Source of the DNA: Luzula sylvatica
Lineage: Eukaryota > Streptophyta > Magnoliopsida > Poales > Juncaceae
NCBI GenBank assembly: GCA_946800325.1
Contig: OX326959.1
Location: forward strand, 6,220,501 to 6,284,500
Length of the DNA stretch: 64,000 bases
Direction: 5' to 3'
Below the pieces are notes generated by a model. It saw only the letters and a program-made list of their open reading frames with translations, had not been told where the DNA came from and ran no database searches. Positions 34,296 to 48,200 of this stretch are shown in pieces (the stretch's first letter is position 1; each line of letters opens with the position of its first letter). Position numbers and translations under genes: made by a program.

Positions 34296-37137
34296 ATTTG
34301 ACCTGAGCGGGATTAAGGTTGGACCAAGGTTGTTGCAAAGTCATGAGTTCCCATAAAATAATTCCGAAACTATATATATCTGATTTCTCATTGGACGGTT
34401 CGTCTCTCAACACTTCGGGCGCCATCCACTCCGGCTATTTTTTTAATAAAAAAATAATAAAAAATAATAATAAACAAATACACTTAATAGACTTACTGTT
34501 CCTGCGAGGGACTTGGAAGATAAATACGTATTCGCCATCAGCCTCGAAAGCCCAAAATCACAAACCTAGGAAATAAATAATTATTATAATTATAATTATA
34601 CGAATTGATATTTATGTACGTAATTATTATAATTATAATTACCTTGACAGTATACTTCCTGTCAACCAAAAGATTAGGAGATTTCAGATCTCTGTGAACG
34701 ATAGGGGGATTGTGTCTATGTAAATAATTCATTCCCTTAGCCTGCCAAAAAAAATTAATATCGAATTAAATAAAATAAATATATAAAAAAATAAAAGAAA
34801 AATTTACCACGTCGAAAGCCATGTTGAGTCTGCGTCTCTCATCCAAGTATTCTCTTGCCGATGACTTGTGTAGTAACTTATATAAGCTTCCTCTATATTA
34901 ACGTGGCATAATAATTTTAATTAATTATTAAAAATTAATATAAAAAAATACAGATAAAAAAAAACCTAGGGAGATATTCGGTGATAATGGAGAGATGAGA
35001 AGGCTCCGTAACGACTCCCATAAACAGAACCATATTTGGATGCCGTACCCTTTTAATTATCGCCACCTAATTTAAATAAAAAAATTGAATAAAATATTAA
35101 TATGTATTATATATAATTAATATACCTCGCGCATGAACTCTTGTAGACGGTCTGGATGGAAATCTTGATCCATTAATATCTTCACCGCTACATCCTGTTT
35201 ATTAATTCATTATTATATTAAAATAATTAAATAAATAAAAATAAGAGGCAAATATTTTATACATACCGAACCGTGCCAGTCAGCTAGATGAACAGTCCCA
35301 AATGAACCTAATAAATAAAAAAGGCAAATATTATTATAAAAAAATGGATTAAAGTGCGTAAAATATTAATATGAAATACCAGCCCCAATTTTTTCTCTCA
35401 AAACAAGTTCGCTCCATGGAACAGAGATATCGCCATCAGAAAAAACTATATCTTTCTTGGCCATCAAGTTATTATTATTATTATTAGTTTTCGCTTGCAT
35501 TGTATCATTCATTTTATTCGAAAAGGGAACAGAAGTTCCCAATTTCGCCGCTTCAATTGGTTGGCAACTAATTGAATCTGAAAAATACAAAACAATTCAC
35601 AGTATAAATAAATACAATATTCCAAAAAGGAGGGGTGAAATTGCAAAATGGTCACCACCAGAAGCGTCCTTGAAGATGAGATTGAGAGATTGGCAATCTG
35701 AAAAGTATTGTTTCGCAAAAGATTTGAAATCTTTATTTATATCCATTGATTTGAATTTTGGAGGGTGTAGAGGCGATGAAACACAAATCGAATGAGGCCC
35801 GTTTAAATATGAATCTGGTTCTGATAATTTTCCTGCCTCCCCAATTAAATCTACTAAATACTCCCTAAATTCAAAAAAATAATTTCAATTAAACAATATA
35901 GAATTGTATAATTTATAGACAATAATTTACCGTTCGAGATCAAATCGCACGAGACAGGACGAAGCATCGTCTCGTTTACAATATTTACAACCTTTTACAA
36001 CTCTACACGGTATATTCAAACTATCTGCTAAAATCTGCAAATTTATTTATTAATAAATAAATAATTGAAACATGAATAAAAGTATATATAAATAAATTTA
36101 TATACTTTAAAAAGCAAGGAGCGATGGGTGCACAGACCGATTAGAATTTGACCCGTTTGAATCACGACCGAACCAGAACTCGATTTTGTATCATCACTAG
36201 TCTCTCTCCATTGTTTCATCAAGCTCTCTTCCTCTTTCAATCCTGCCCCCCTTGTAATATAATACCAATAAATTAATCAATTAAATAAAAAATAAAAAAT
36301 AGGTTTGATTATAGAAGACTCACCCCATTCTCGCAGAAACGAGCTTTGCGAGTTGCTCGACTGTGTCTTTGATGTTAGGATTGAAAGAGAAAGAAGATAT
36401 GCTTGTTTCCAATTGCTTGAGATCTGTATCGATTCGTCTATCGACGAGTACCACTTCGATCGACGAATCGGTTGAATCGATGGCTCTGAGCGAATCGAGA
36501 GACGGTACGTTGATTTCCTCTTCGCATAGGCTCCAAACAAATGGATCCATTCCTTGTATCATGTAAAATCCATCTGGGATTGAATCGTTGTATGATAAAC
36601 ATCCGTTTACCTGATAAAGAGGATCGATTATCAGGTACGGAGTAATCAAGAACTAAGAATGGTTGAATTGAATGTAAATCTTACCCAGAAGCGATGGGAG
36701 AGGGACTCGGGTGAGGTACCGGTATCGGCATCGGTACTGGTAGAGCTGGTGTCGATTAAGCCAGGATCGGAGACGGAGGCAGCGTCGTAACAAAGCCTGA
36801 GAGCGAGGGCTTGTTGCAATTGATACGTTTCTTCAGCTTGTTGTGCCCAGCTCTTGCTTACGCTTCCAGTTCCAGTGCCGCTCCAGCTGCCGGAAACTGA
36901 ATCGTCTCCTCCGGCAAAAGGTTCGAATTTGATAGCTGGATCGAGAGCAGGAGAGATGAAGTAAGAGCAATCGCCGGAGAGGGAAACAGTACTGTCGCCA
37001 TAACTGCTCCCACTAGACTGCCGCTGCAACTGGAGAGGAAGTGGAAGAGGAAGAGGAAGAGGAAGAGCATCGCCGGAGATTGGATTGAGCAGAGAGTAGG
37101 TTCCTGATCGCCGGTTCGCCGGTACCGACATCTCCAT
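33932..37137 (-). CDS. CTR1: CTR1-type Raf-like MAPKKK, negative regulator of ethylene signalling (15 exons)
   Basis: Ser/Thr kinase that in the absence of ethylene acts with ER-bound receptors to phosphorylate EIN2. Exons (- strand): 37137-36685, 36610-36324, 36250-36106, 36034-35931, 35864-35659, 35577-35380, 35307-35267, 35194-35126, 35066-34966, 34892-34808, 34741-34643, 34565-34497, 34434-34303, 34224-34130, 34028-33932. All junctions are GT-AG, and the total of 2181 nt closes in frame (726 aa). The N-terminus MEM...RRS.TYSLL and [13 protein letters not shown] are CTR1-specific. The EDR1/CTR1 regulatory domain (about 95-380) includes SHRFWVNGCLSY and [17 protein letters not shown]. Kinase domain 455-715: GAGSFG 463-468, Lys483, HRDLKSPN with Asp581, DFG 599-601, APE 624-626. 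All catalytic residues are present. Arabidopsis CTR1 is 821 aa; the shortening is in the N-terminal and linker regions. Residues 25-35 form a Pro-Leu repeat. Confidence 0.96.
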
Positions 37138-37662
37138 CTCAAATTTCCCCTTGTATTTCCTTTGTACCGGTCGGTCAGACCAGACGTACAGGTACGAGCA
37201 AGGAAGGCACGTACTGTCAAATTTCCTAAAGTAGAAGGGGGTTTGTCAAAATCTACCAAAAGGTTGAATTTCAAAAATAGGAAGGACTAGGAGAAGAAAT
37301 GGCGGGTAAAGGTTTTTTTTGTCAGTTCTCCTGCCTCAAAGGTTATACAGTTGTGTACAAGTTGGGTAAATAGAATATAACCATTTTATCTGAATGTGTA
37401 TAATCATGGGTACGTTATAGGCGTTGTGTAGTGTTTTCCAGATCGAAGCGTTTTCTTCTCTTTGTTGGGTGACACGCGTTCACGTGAGCCGTGGACCAAA
37501 ACCGGTTTTGCATTGGTGTATTAGTGATCCGTGTCCACTGAAATAGTCTATAAATGAGTGAATAGAGTTTATGGCCTACGGATTTGTAATAAAAAATAAA
37601 TAAAAAAATAAAAAGGAGATTGTGTTTGGAATGGGGACTTTGAACCCTCTCCGAATTTACTC
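37138..37662 (-). promoter_or_regulatory. Short 5' region of CTR1 bounded by satellite DNA
   Basis: Only about 525 bp separate the CTR1 start codon from the satellite. The segment is GC-richer than the satellite near 37,440-37,530. It contains acgcgt (37,474-37,479), the palindromic G-box CACGTG (37,481-37,486) and T/A-rich runs near 37,590-37,620. No convincing TATA box on the - strand. Confidence 0.5.
37481..37486. promoter_or_regulatory. G-box CACGTG
   Basis: Perfect G-box flanked as tCACGTGa, about 345 bp upstream of the CTR1 ATG. bHLH and bZIP factors bind this core. Its use here is inferred from position. Confidence 0.4.
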
Positions 37663-37676
37663 AAAAAAAAAAAAAA
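37663..37676. repeat. Poly(A) tract at the satellite boundary
   Basis: Fourteen A residues immediately precede the first recognisable satellite monomer (cttttcactaaattttac). This could be a retroposon tail or a replication-slippage tract at the array edge. Confidence 0.7.
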
Positions 37677-40190
37677 CTTTTCACTAAATTTTACAAACAT
37701 TAAGAAAGTTTGTTTATCAATTCAATAACTTGTTTTTACGCTTTGACGAGCCCAAATAACTTGTTTTTAGATCATTTGTATCGTATCTTTTACTACATAA
37801 CGTTTCACCAAATTTTACAAACACTAAGAAATTTTCTTTTTCGATTCACAACAATCTTTTGATTCTCGGAGGAGTCCAAATAACATGTTTTTGAGATGGT
37901 TTGGATTGAATCTTTTACGACTTAACTTTTCACCAAATTGTACAAACACATAGAAAGTTTTCTTTTCGATTCATATCAATCTTTTTACGCTTTGAGGAGT
38001 TCAAATAAATTGTTTTTAGCTCATCTGTATCGTATCTATTACTACATAACTTTTCACCAAATTTTACAAACACTAAGAAACTTTGTTTTTAGATTCATAA
38101 CAATATTTTGATTCTCTAAGGAGTTCAAATAACGTGTTTTTGAGATGGTTTTGATCGAATCTTTTACGATTTGACTTTTCACCAAATTGTACAAACACAG
38201 AAAGTTTTCTTTTCCATTCATAGCAATATTTTTACGCTTTGAGGAGTTCTAATGACTAGTTTTTAGCTCATTTGTATCGTATCTTTTACTACATAACTTT
38301 TCACCAAATTTTACAAACACTAAGAAACTTTGTTTATCGATTCAATAACTTGTTTTTGCATTTTGACGAGCCCGAATAACTTGTTTTTAGATCATTTGTA
38401 TCGTATTTTTTACTACCATAACTTTTCACCAAATTTTACACACACCAAGAAAGTTTGTTTTTAGATTCATAACAATCTTTTGATTCTCTAAGGAGTCCAA
38501 ATAACATGTTTTTGAGATGGTTTTGATCAAATCTTTTACGACTAAACTCTTCACCAAATTGTACAAACACATAGAAAGTTTTCATTTCGATTCATAGCTA
38601 TCATTTTACGCTTTGAGGAGTTCAAAAACTAGTTTTTAGCTCATTTGTATCGTATGTTTTATTACATAACATTTCACCAAATTTTACAATCACTAAGAAA
38701 GTTTGTTTATCTATTAAATAACTTGTTTTTACGCTTTGACGAGCCCAAATAACTTGTTTTGAGATCATTTGCATCGCATCTTTAACTACATAACTTTTTA
38801 CCAAATTTTACAAACACTAAGAACGTTTGTTTTTCGTTTCACAACAATATTTTGATTCTTTGAGGAGTCCAAATAACGTGTTTTTGAGATGGTTTGGACC
38901 GAATCTTTTACGATTTAACTTTTCACCAAATTGTACAAACACATAGAAAGTTATCTTTTCGATTCATAGCAATCTTTTTAAGCTTTGAGGAGTTCAAGTA
39001 ACTTGTTTTTGGATCATTTGTATCGTATCTTTAACTACATAACTTTTCACCAAATTTTACAAACACTAAGAAATTTTATTTTTCGATTCATAACAATCTT
39101 ATAATTCTCTAAGGAGTCCAAAGAATGTGTTTTTGAGATGGTTTGGATCGAATGTTTTACCACTTTACTTTTCACCAAATTGTACAAACACATAGAAAAT
39201 TTTCTTTTCGATTCATAGCAATCTTTTTTACGCTTTGAGGAGTTCAAATAACTTGTTTTTATCTCATCTGTATCGTATCTTTTACTACATAACGTTTCAC
39301 CAAATTTTACAAACACTAAGAAACTTTGTTTTTAGATTCAAAACAATCTTTTGATTATCTAAGGAGTCCAAATAACATGTTTTTGAGATGGTTTTGATCG
39401 AATCTTTTACGACTAAACTTTTCACCAAATTGTACAAACACATAGAAAGTTTTCATTTTGATTCATAGGAATCTTTTTAGGCATTGAGGAGTTCAAATAA
39501 CTTGTTTTTAGCTCATTTGTATCGTATCTTTTACTACAAAACATTTCAACAAATATTACAAACACTAAGAAAGTTTGTTTATCGAGTCAATAACTTGTAT
39601 TTATGCTTTGACGAGTTCAAATAACGTGTTTTTAGATCATTTGCATCGTATCTTTCACTACATAACTTTTCACCCAATTCTACAAACACTAAGAAAGTTT
39701 ATTTTTCGGTTCATAGCAATCTTTTGATTCTCTAAGGAGTAAAAATAACGTGCTATTGAGATGGTTTTGATCGGATCTTTTACGACTTAACTTTTCACAA
39801 AATAGTACAAACACGTAGAAAGTTTTCTTTTCGATTCATAGCAATCTTTTTAAGCTTTGAGGACTTCAAATAACTTGTTTTTAGCTCATTTGTATCGTAT
39901 CTTTTACTACATAACTTTTCACCAAATTTTACAAACACTAAGAAATTTTGTTTTTCGATTCATAACAATATTTTGATTCTCTAAGGAGTCCAAATAACGT
40001 GTTTGTGAGATGGTTTTGATCGAATCTTTTACGACTTAACTTTTCACCAAATTGTACAAACACATATAAAGTTTTCTTTTCGATTCATAGCAATATTTTT
40101 ACGCTTTGAGGAGTTATAATAACTAGTTTTTAGCTCATTTGTATCGTGTCTTTTACTACATAACTTTTCACCAAATTTTACAAACACTAA
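37677..40190 (+). repeat. Satellite array, diverged edge with dimer/trimer periodicity (124-bp monomer)
   Basis: About 20 monomers of the 124-bp family begin with cttttcaccaaatt.tacaaacac. Two or three monomer classes alternate. One class carries ttttgagatggttt...gat.gaatcttttacgact and aattgtacaaacacatag. One carries ctttgaggagttcaaataac with ttttagctcatttgtatcg. A third carries tttgacgagcccaaataac. The first class recurs near 37,889, 38,137, 38,510, 38,882, 39,131, 39,381, 39,751 and 40,001, that is at 248 or 372 bp (2 or 3 monomers). Monomers are visibly more diverged than those beyond 40.2 kb, as expected for the ageing edge of a satellite. Confidence 0.95.
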
Positions 40191-40250
40191 CTAAGAAAGT
40201 TTGTTTTTCGATTCAAAACAATATTTTAACGCTTTGAGGAGTTCAAATAA

Positions 40251-43200
40251 CGTGATTTTAGATCATTTGTATCGTATCTTTTACTACATAACTTTTCACC
40301 GAATTTCACAAACACTAAGAAAGTTTGTTTTTCGATTCAAAACAAGATTTTAACGCTTTGAGGAGTTCAAATAAAGTGTTTTTAGATCATTTGTATCGTA
40401 ACTTTTACTACATAACTTTTCACCAAATTTCACAAACACTAAGAAAGTTTGTTTTTCCATTCAAAACAAGATTTTAACGCTTTGAGGAGTTCAAATAACG
40501 TGTTTTTAGACCATTTGTATCGTATCTTTTACTACATAACTTTTCACCAAATTTCACAAACACTAAGAAAGTTTGTTTTTCAATTCAAAACAAGATTTTA
40601 ACGCGTTGAGGAGTTCAAATAACGTGTTTTTAGATCATTTGTATCGTATCTTTTATTACATAACTTTTCACTGAATTTCACAAACACTAAGAAAGTTTGT
40701 TTTTCAATTCAAAACAAGATTTTAACGCTTTGAGGAGTTCAAATAACGTGTTTTTAGATCATTTGTATCGTATCTTTTACTACATAACTTTTCACCAAAT
40801 TTCACAAACGCTAAGAAAGTTTGTTTTTAGACTCAAAACAAGATTTTAACGCTTTGAGGAGTTCCAATAACGTGTTTTAGATCATTTGTATCGTATGTTT
40901 TAGTACATAACTTTTCACCAAATTTCACAAACACTAAAGAAAGTTTGTTTTTCAATTCAAAACAAGATTTTAACGCTTTGAGGAGTTCAAATAACGTGTT
41001 TTTAGATCATTTGTATCGTATCTTTTAGTAAATAACTTTTCACCAAATTTTACAAACACAAAGAAAGTTTGTTTTTAGATTCAAAACAAGATTTTAACGC
41101 TTTGAGGAGTTCAAATAACGTGTTTTTAGATCATTTGAACCGTATCTTTTAGTACATAATTTTTCACCAAATTTCACGAACACTAAGAAAGTTTGTTTTT
41201 AGATTCAAAACAAGGTTTTAACGCTTTGAGGAGTTCAAATAACGTGTTTTTAGATCATTTGTATCGTATCTTTTACTACATAACTTTTCACCGAATTTAA
41301 CAAACACTAAAAAAGTTTGTTTTTCGATTCAAAACAAGATTTAAACGTTTTGAGGAGTTCAAATAACGTGTTTTTAGATCATTTGTATCGTATCTTTTAC
41401 TACATAACTTTTCACCCAATTTCACAAACACTAAGAAAGTTTGTTTTTCGATTCAAAACAAGATTTTAACGCTTTGAGGAGTTCAAATAACGTGTTTTTA
41501 GATCATTTGTATCGTATCTTTTACTACATAAATTTTCACCGAATTTCCCAAACACTAAGAAAGTTTGTTTTTCGATTCAAAACAAGATTTAAACGCTTTG
41601 AGGAGTTCAAATAACGTGTTTTTAGATCATTTGTATCGTATCTTTTACTACATAACTTTTCACCGAATTTCACAAACACTAAGAAACATTGTTTTTCGAT
41701 TCAAAACAAGATTTTAACGCTTTGAGGAGTTCAAATAACGTGTTTTTAGATCATTTGTATCGTATCTTTTACTACATAACTTTTCACCAAATTTCACAAA
41801 CACTAAGAAAGTTTGTTTTTAGATTCAAAACAAGATTTTAACGCTTTGAGGAGTTCAAATAACGTGTTTTTAGATCATTTGTATCGTATCTTTTACTACA
41901 TAACTTTTCACCAAATTTCACAAACACTAAGAAAGTTTGTTTTTAGACTCAAAACAAGATTTTAACGCTTTGAGGAGTTCGAATAACGTGTTTTTAGATC
42001 ATTTGTATCGTATGTTTTAGTGCATAACTTTTCACCAAATTTCACAAACACAAAGAAAGTTTGTTTTTAGATTCAAAACAAGATTTTAACGCTTTGAGGA
42101 GTTCAAATAACGTGTTTTTAGATCATTTGAATCGTATCTTTTAGTACATAATTTTTCACCAAATTTCACGAACACTAAGAAAGTTTGTTTTTAGATTCAA
42201 AACAAGGTTTTAACGCTTTGAGGAGTTCAAATAACGTGTTTTTAGATCATTTGTATCGTATCTTTTACTACATGACTTTTCACCGAATTTAACAAACACT
42301 AAAAAAGTTTGTTTTTCGATTCAAAACAAGATTTAAACGTTTTGAGGAGTTAAAATAACGTGTTTTTAGATCATTTGTATCGTATCTTTTACTACATAAC
42401 TTTTCACCCAATTTCACAAACACTAAGAAAGTTTGTTTTTCGATTCAAAACAAGATTTTAACGCTTTGAGGAGTTCAAATAACGTGTTTTTAGATCATTT
42501 GTATCGTATCTTTTACTACATAAATTTTCACCGAATTTCCCAAACACTAAGAAAGTTTGTTTTTCGATTCAAAACAAGATTTAAACGCTTTGAGGAGTTC
42601 AAATAACGTGTTTTTAGATCATTTGTATCGTATCTTTTACTACATAACTTTTCACCGAATTTCACAAACACTAAGAAACTTTGTTTTTCGATTCAAAACA
42701 AGATTTTAACGCTTTGAGGAGTTCAAATAACGTGTTTTTAGATCATTTGTATCGTATCTTTTACTACATAACTTTTCACCAAATATCACAAACACTAAGA
42801 AAGTTTGTTTTTAGATTCAAAACAAGATTTTAACGCTTTGAGGAGTTCAAATAACGTGTTTTTAGATCATTTGTATCGTATCTTTTACTACATAACATTT
42901 CACCAAATTTCACAAACACTAAGAAAGTTTGTTTTTAGACTCAAAACAAGATTTTAACGCTTTGAGGAGTTCAAATAACGTGTTTTTAGATCATTTGTAT
43001 CGTATGTTTTAGTGCATAACTTTTCACCAAATTTCACAAACACTAAGAAAGTTTGTTTTTAGATTCAAAACAAGATTTTAAAGCTTTGAGGAGTTCAAAT
43101 AACGTGTTTTTAGATTATTTGTATCGTATCTTTTACTACATAACTTTTCACCGAATTTCACAAACACTAAGAAAGTTTGATTTTAGATTCAAAACAAGAT

Positions 43201-45210
43201 TTTAACGCTTTGAGGAGTTCAAATAACGTGTTTTTAGATCATTTGTATCGTATCTTTAACTACATAACTTTTCACCGAATTTCACAAACACTAAGAAAGT
43301 TTGTTTTTCAATTCAAAACAAGATTTTAACGCTTTGAGGAGTTCAAATAACGTGTTTTTAGATCATTTGTATTGTATCTTTTACTACATAACTTTTCACC
43401 GAATTTCACAAACACTAAGAAAGTTTGTTTTTCGATTCAAAACAAGATTTTAACGCTTTGAGGAGTTCAAATAACGTGTTTTTAGACCATTTGTATCGTA
43501 TCTTTTACTACATAACTTTTCACCAAATTTCACAAACACTAAGAAAGTTTGTTTTTCAATTCAAAACAAGATTTTAACGCTTTGAGGAGTTCAAATAACG
43601 TGTTTTTAGATCATTTGTATCGTATCTTTTACTACATAACTTTTCACCGAATTTCACAAACACTAAGAAAGTTTGTTTTTCGATTCAAAACAAGATTTTA
43701 ACGCTTTGAGGAGTTCAAATAAAGTGTTTTTAGATCATTTGTATCGTATCTTTTACTACATAACTTTTCACCAAATTTCACAAACACTAAGAAAGTTTGT
43801 TTTTCAATTCAAAACAAGATTTTAACGCTTTGAGGAGTTCAAATAACGTGTTTTTAGATCATTTGTATCGTATCTTTTACTACATAACTTTTCACCAAAT
43901 TTCACAAACACTAAGAAAGTTTGTTTTTCAATTCAAAACAAGATTTTAACGCGTTGAGGAGTTCAAATAACGTGTTTTTACATCATTTGTATCGTATGTT
44001 TTAGTACATAACTTTTCACCAAATTTCACAAACACTAAGAAAGTTTGTTTTTAGACTCAAAACAAGATTTTAACGCTTTGAGGAGTTCAAATAACGTATT
44101 TTTCGATCATTTGTATCGTATGTTTTAGTACATAACTTTTCACACAATTTCACAAACACTAATGAAAGTTTGTTTTTAGATTCAAAACAAGGTTTTAACG
44201 CTTTGAGGAGTTCAAATAACGTGTTTTTAGATCATTTGTATCGTATCTTTTACTACATAACTTTTCACCGAATTTCACACACACTAAGAAAGTTTGTTTT
44301 TCGATTCAAAACAAGATTTAAACGCTTTGAGGAGTTCAAATAACGTGTTTTTAGATCATTTGTATCGTATCTTTTACTACATAACTTATCACCCAATTTC
44401 ACAAACACTAAGAAAGTTTGTTTTTCGATTCAAAACATGATTTTAACGCTTTGAGGAGTTCAAATAACGTGTTTTTAGATCATTTGTATCGTATCTTTTA
44501 CTACATAACTTTTCACCGAATTTCCCAAACACTAAGAAAGTTTGTTTTTCGATTCAAAACAAGATTTAAACGCTTTGAGGAGTTCAAATAACGTGTTTTT
44601 AGATCATTTGTACGTATCTTTTACTACATAACTTTTCACCGAATTTCACAAACACTAAGAAACTTTGTTTTTCGATTCAAAACAAGATTTTAACGCTTTG
44701 AGGAGTTCAAATAACGTGCTTTTAGATCATTTGTATCGTATCTTTTACTACATAACTTTTCACCCAATTTCACAAACACTAAGAAAGTTTGTTTTTCGAT
44801 TCAAAACAAGATTTTAACGCTTTGAGGAGTTCAAATAACGTGTTTTTAGATCATTTGTATCGTATCTTTTACTACATAACTTTTCACCAAATTTCACAAA
44901 CACTAAGAAAGTTTGTTTTTAGATTCAAAACAAGGTTTTAACGCTTTGAGGAGTTCAAATAACGTGTTTTTAGATCATTTGTATCATATCTTTTACTACA
45001 TAACTTTTCACCGAATTTCACAAACACTAAGAAAGTTTGTTTTTCGATTCAAAACAAGATTTAAACGCTTTGAGGAGTTCAAACAACGTGTTTTTAGATC
45101 ATTTGTATCGTATCTTTTACTACATAACTTTTCACCCATTTTCACAAACACTAAGAAAGTTTGTTTTTCGATTCAAAACAAGATTTTAACGCTTTGAGGA
45201 GTTCAAATAA
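40251..45210 (+). repeat. Higher-order repeat copy 1
   Basis: Bounded by the rare variant cgtgatttta (40,251 and 45,211; 4960 bp = 40 monomers). Landmarks within it recur in copy 2 at 39 monomers (4836 bp) early on and at 36 monomers (4464 bp) after 42.1 kb. It holds an internal 8-monomer (992 bp) duplication visible at 41,151 / 42,143 (agtacataat with cacgaac). Confidence 0.85.
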
Positions 45211-48200
45211 CGTGATTTTAGATCATTTGTATCGTATCTTTTACTACATAACTTTTCACCGAATTTCACAAACACTAAGAAAGTTTGTTTTTCGATTCAA
45301 AACAAGATTTTAACGCTTTGAGGAGTTCAAATAACGTGTTTTTAGACCATTTGTATCGTATCTTTTACTACATAACTTTTCACCAAATTTCACAAACACT
45401 AAGAAAGTTTGTTTTTCAATTCAAAACAAGATTTTAACGCGTTGAGGAGTTCAAATAACGTGTTTTTAGATCATTTGTATCGTATCTTTTATTACATAAC
45501 TTTTCACCGAATTTCACAAACACTAAGAAAGTTTGTTTTTCAATTCAAAACAAGATTTTAACGCTTTGAGGAGTTCAAATAACGTGTTTTTAGATCATTT
45601 GTATCGTATCTTTTACTACATAACTTTTCACCAAATTTCACAAACGCTAAGAAAGTTTGTTTTTAGACTCAAAACAAGATTTTAACGCTTTGAGGAGTTC
45701 AAATAACGTGTTTTAGATCATTTGTATCGTATGTTTTAGTACATAACTTTTCACCAAATTTCACAAACACTAAAGAAAGTTTGTTTTTAGATTCAAAACA
45801 AGATTTTAACGCTTTGAGGAGTTCAAATAACGTGTTTTTAGATCATTTGTATCGTATCTTTTAGTAAATAACTTTTCACCAAATTTTACAAACACAAAGA
45901 AAGTTTGTTTTTAGATTCAAAACAAGATTTTAACGCTTTGAGGAGTTCAAATAACGTGTTTTTAGATCATTTGAATCGTATCTTTTAGTACATAACTTTT
46001 CACCAAATTTCACAAACACTAAGAAAGTTTGTTTTTAGATTCAAAACAAGGTTTTAACGCTTTGAGGAGTTCAAATAACGTGTTTTTAGATCATTTGTAT
46101 CGTATCTTTTACTACATAACATTTCACCGAATTTCACAAACACTAAGAAAGTTTGTTTTTCGATTCAAAACAAGATTTAAACGCTTTGAGGAGTTCAAAT
46201 AACGTGTTTTTAGATCATTTGTATCGTATCTTTTACTACATAACTTTTCACCCAATTTCACAAACACTAAGAAAGTTTGTTTTTCGATTCAAAACAAGAT
46301 TTTAACGCTTTGAGGAGTTCAAATAACGTGTTTTTAGATCATTTGTATCGTATCTTTTACTACATAACATTTCACCGAATTTCACAAACACTAAGAAAGT
46401 TTGTTTTTCGATTCAAAACAAGATTTAAACGCTTTGAGGAGTTCAAATAACGTGTTTTTAGATCATTTGTATCGTATGTTTTAGTGCATAACTTTTCACC
46501 AAATTTCACAAACACAAAGAAAGTTTGTTTTTAGATTCAAAACAAGATTTTAACGCTTTGAGGAGTTCAAATAACGTGTTTTTAGATCATTTGAATCGTA
46601 TCTTTTAGTACATAATTTTTCACCAAATTTCACGAACACTAAGAAAGTTTGTTTTTAGATTCAAAACAAGGTTTTAACGCTTTGAGGAGTTCAAATAACG
46701 TGTTTTTAGATCATTTGTATCGTATCTTTTACTACATGACTTTTCACCGAATTTAACAAACACTAAAAAAGTTTGTTTTTCGATTCAAAACAAGATTTAA
46801 ACGTTTTGAGGAGTTAAAATAACGTGTTTTTAGATCATTTGTATCGTATCTTTTACTACATAACTTTTCACCCAATTTCACAAACACTAAGAAAGTTTGT
46901 TTTTCGATTCAAAACAAGATTTTAACGCTTTGAGGAGTTCAAATAACGTGTTTTTAGATCATTTGTATCGTATCTTTTACTACATAAATTTTCACCGAAT
47001 TTCCCAAACACTAAGAAAGTTTGTTTTTCGATTCAAAACAAGATTTAAACGCTTTGAGGAGTTCAAATAACGTGTTTTTAGATCATTTGTATCGTATCTT
47101 TTACTACATAACTTTTCACCGAATTTCACAAACACTAAGAAACTTTGTTTTTCGATTCAAAACAAGATTTTAACGCTTTGAGGAGTTCAAATAACGTGTT
47201 TTTAGATCATTTGTATCGTATCTTTTACTACATAACTTTTCACCAAATATCACAAACACTAAGAAAGTTTGTTTTTAGATTCAAAACAAGATTTTAACGC
47301 TTTGAGGAGTTCAAATAACGTGTTTTTAGATCATTTGTATCGTATCTTTTACTACATAACATTTCACCAAATTTCACAAACACTAAGAAAGTTTGTTTTT
47401 AGACTCAAAACAAGATTTTAACGCTTTGAGGAGTTCAAATAACGTGTTTTTAGATCATTTGTATCGTATGTTTTAGTGCATAACTTTTCACCAAATTTCA
47501 CAAACACTAAGAAAGTTTGTTTTTAGATTCAAAACAAGATTTTAAAGCTTTGAGGAGTTCAAATAACGTGTTTTTAGATTATTTGTATCGTATCTTTTAC
47601 TACATAACTTTTCACCGAATTTCACAAACACTAAGAAAGTTTGATTTTAGATTCAAAACAAGATTTTAACGCTTTGAGGAGTTCAAATAACGTGTTTTTA
47701 GATCATTTGTATAGTATCTTTAACTACATAACTTTTCACCGAATTTCACAAACACTAAGAAAGTTTGTTTTTCAATTCAAAACAAGATTTTAACGCTTTG
47801 AGGAGTTCAAATAACGTGTTTTTAGATCATTTGTATTGTATCTTTTACTACATAACTTTTCACCGAATTTCACAAACACTAAGAAAGTTTGTTTTTCGAT
47901 TCAAAACAAGATTTTAACGCTTTGAGGAGTTCAAATAACGTGTTTTTAGACCATTTGTATCGTATCTTTTACTACATAACTTTTCACCAAATTTCACAAA
48001 CACTAAGAAAGTTTGTTTTTCAATTCAAAACAAGATTTTAACGCTTTGAGGAGTTCAAATAACGTGTTTTTAGATCATTTGTATCGTATCTTTTACTACA
48101 TAACTTTTCACCGAATTTCACAAACACTAAGAAAGTTTGTTTTTCGATTCAAAACAAGATTTTAACGCTTTGAGGAGTTCAAATAAAGTGTTTTTAGATC

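Noticed and set aside
38622..39316. Short - strand frames in the diverged satellite edge
   Set aside because: Products repeat the same words (VKFGE.LC.K.YDT.E.KTS) because of the satellite period; not genes.
44913..45197. 94-codon open frame repeated at 49,377 and 53,345 with almost identical products
   Set aside because: It lies wholly in the 124-bp satellite. Three monomers (372 bp) form a multiple of three, so frames recur by period, and identical copies reflect the higher-order repeat, not protein conservation.
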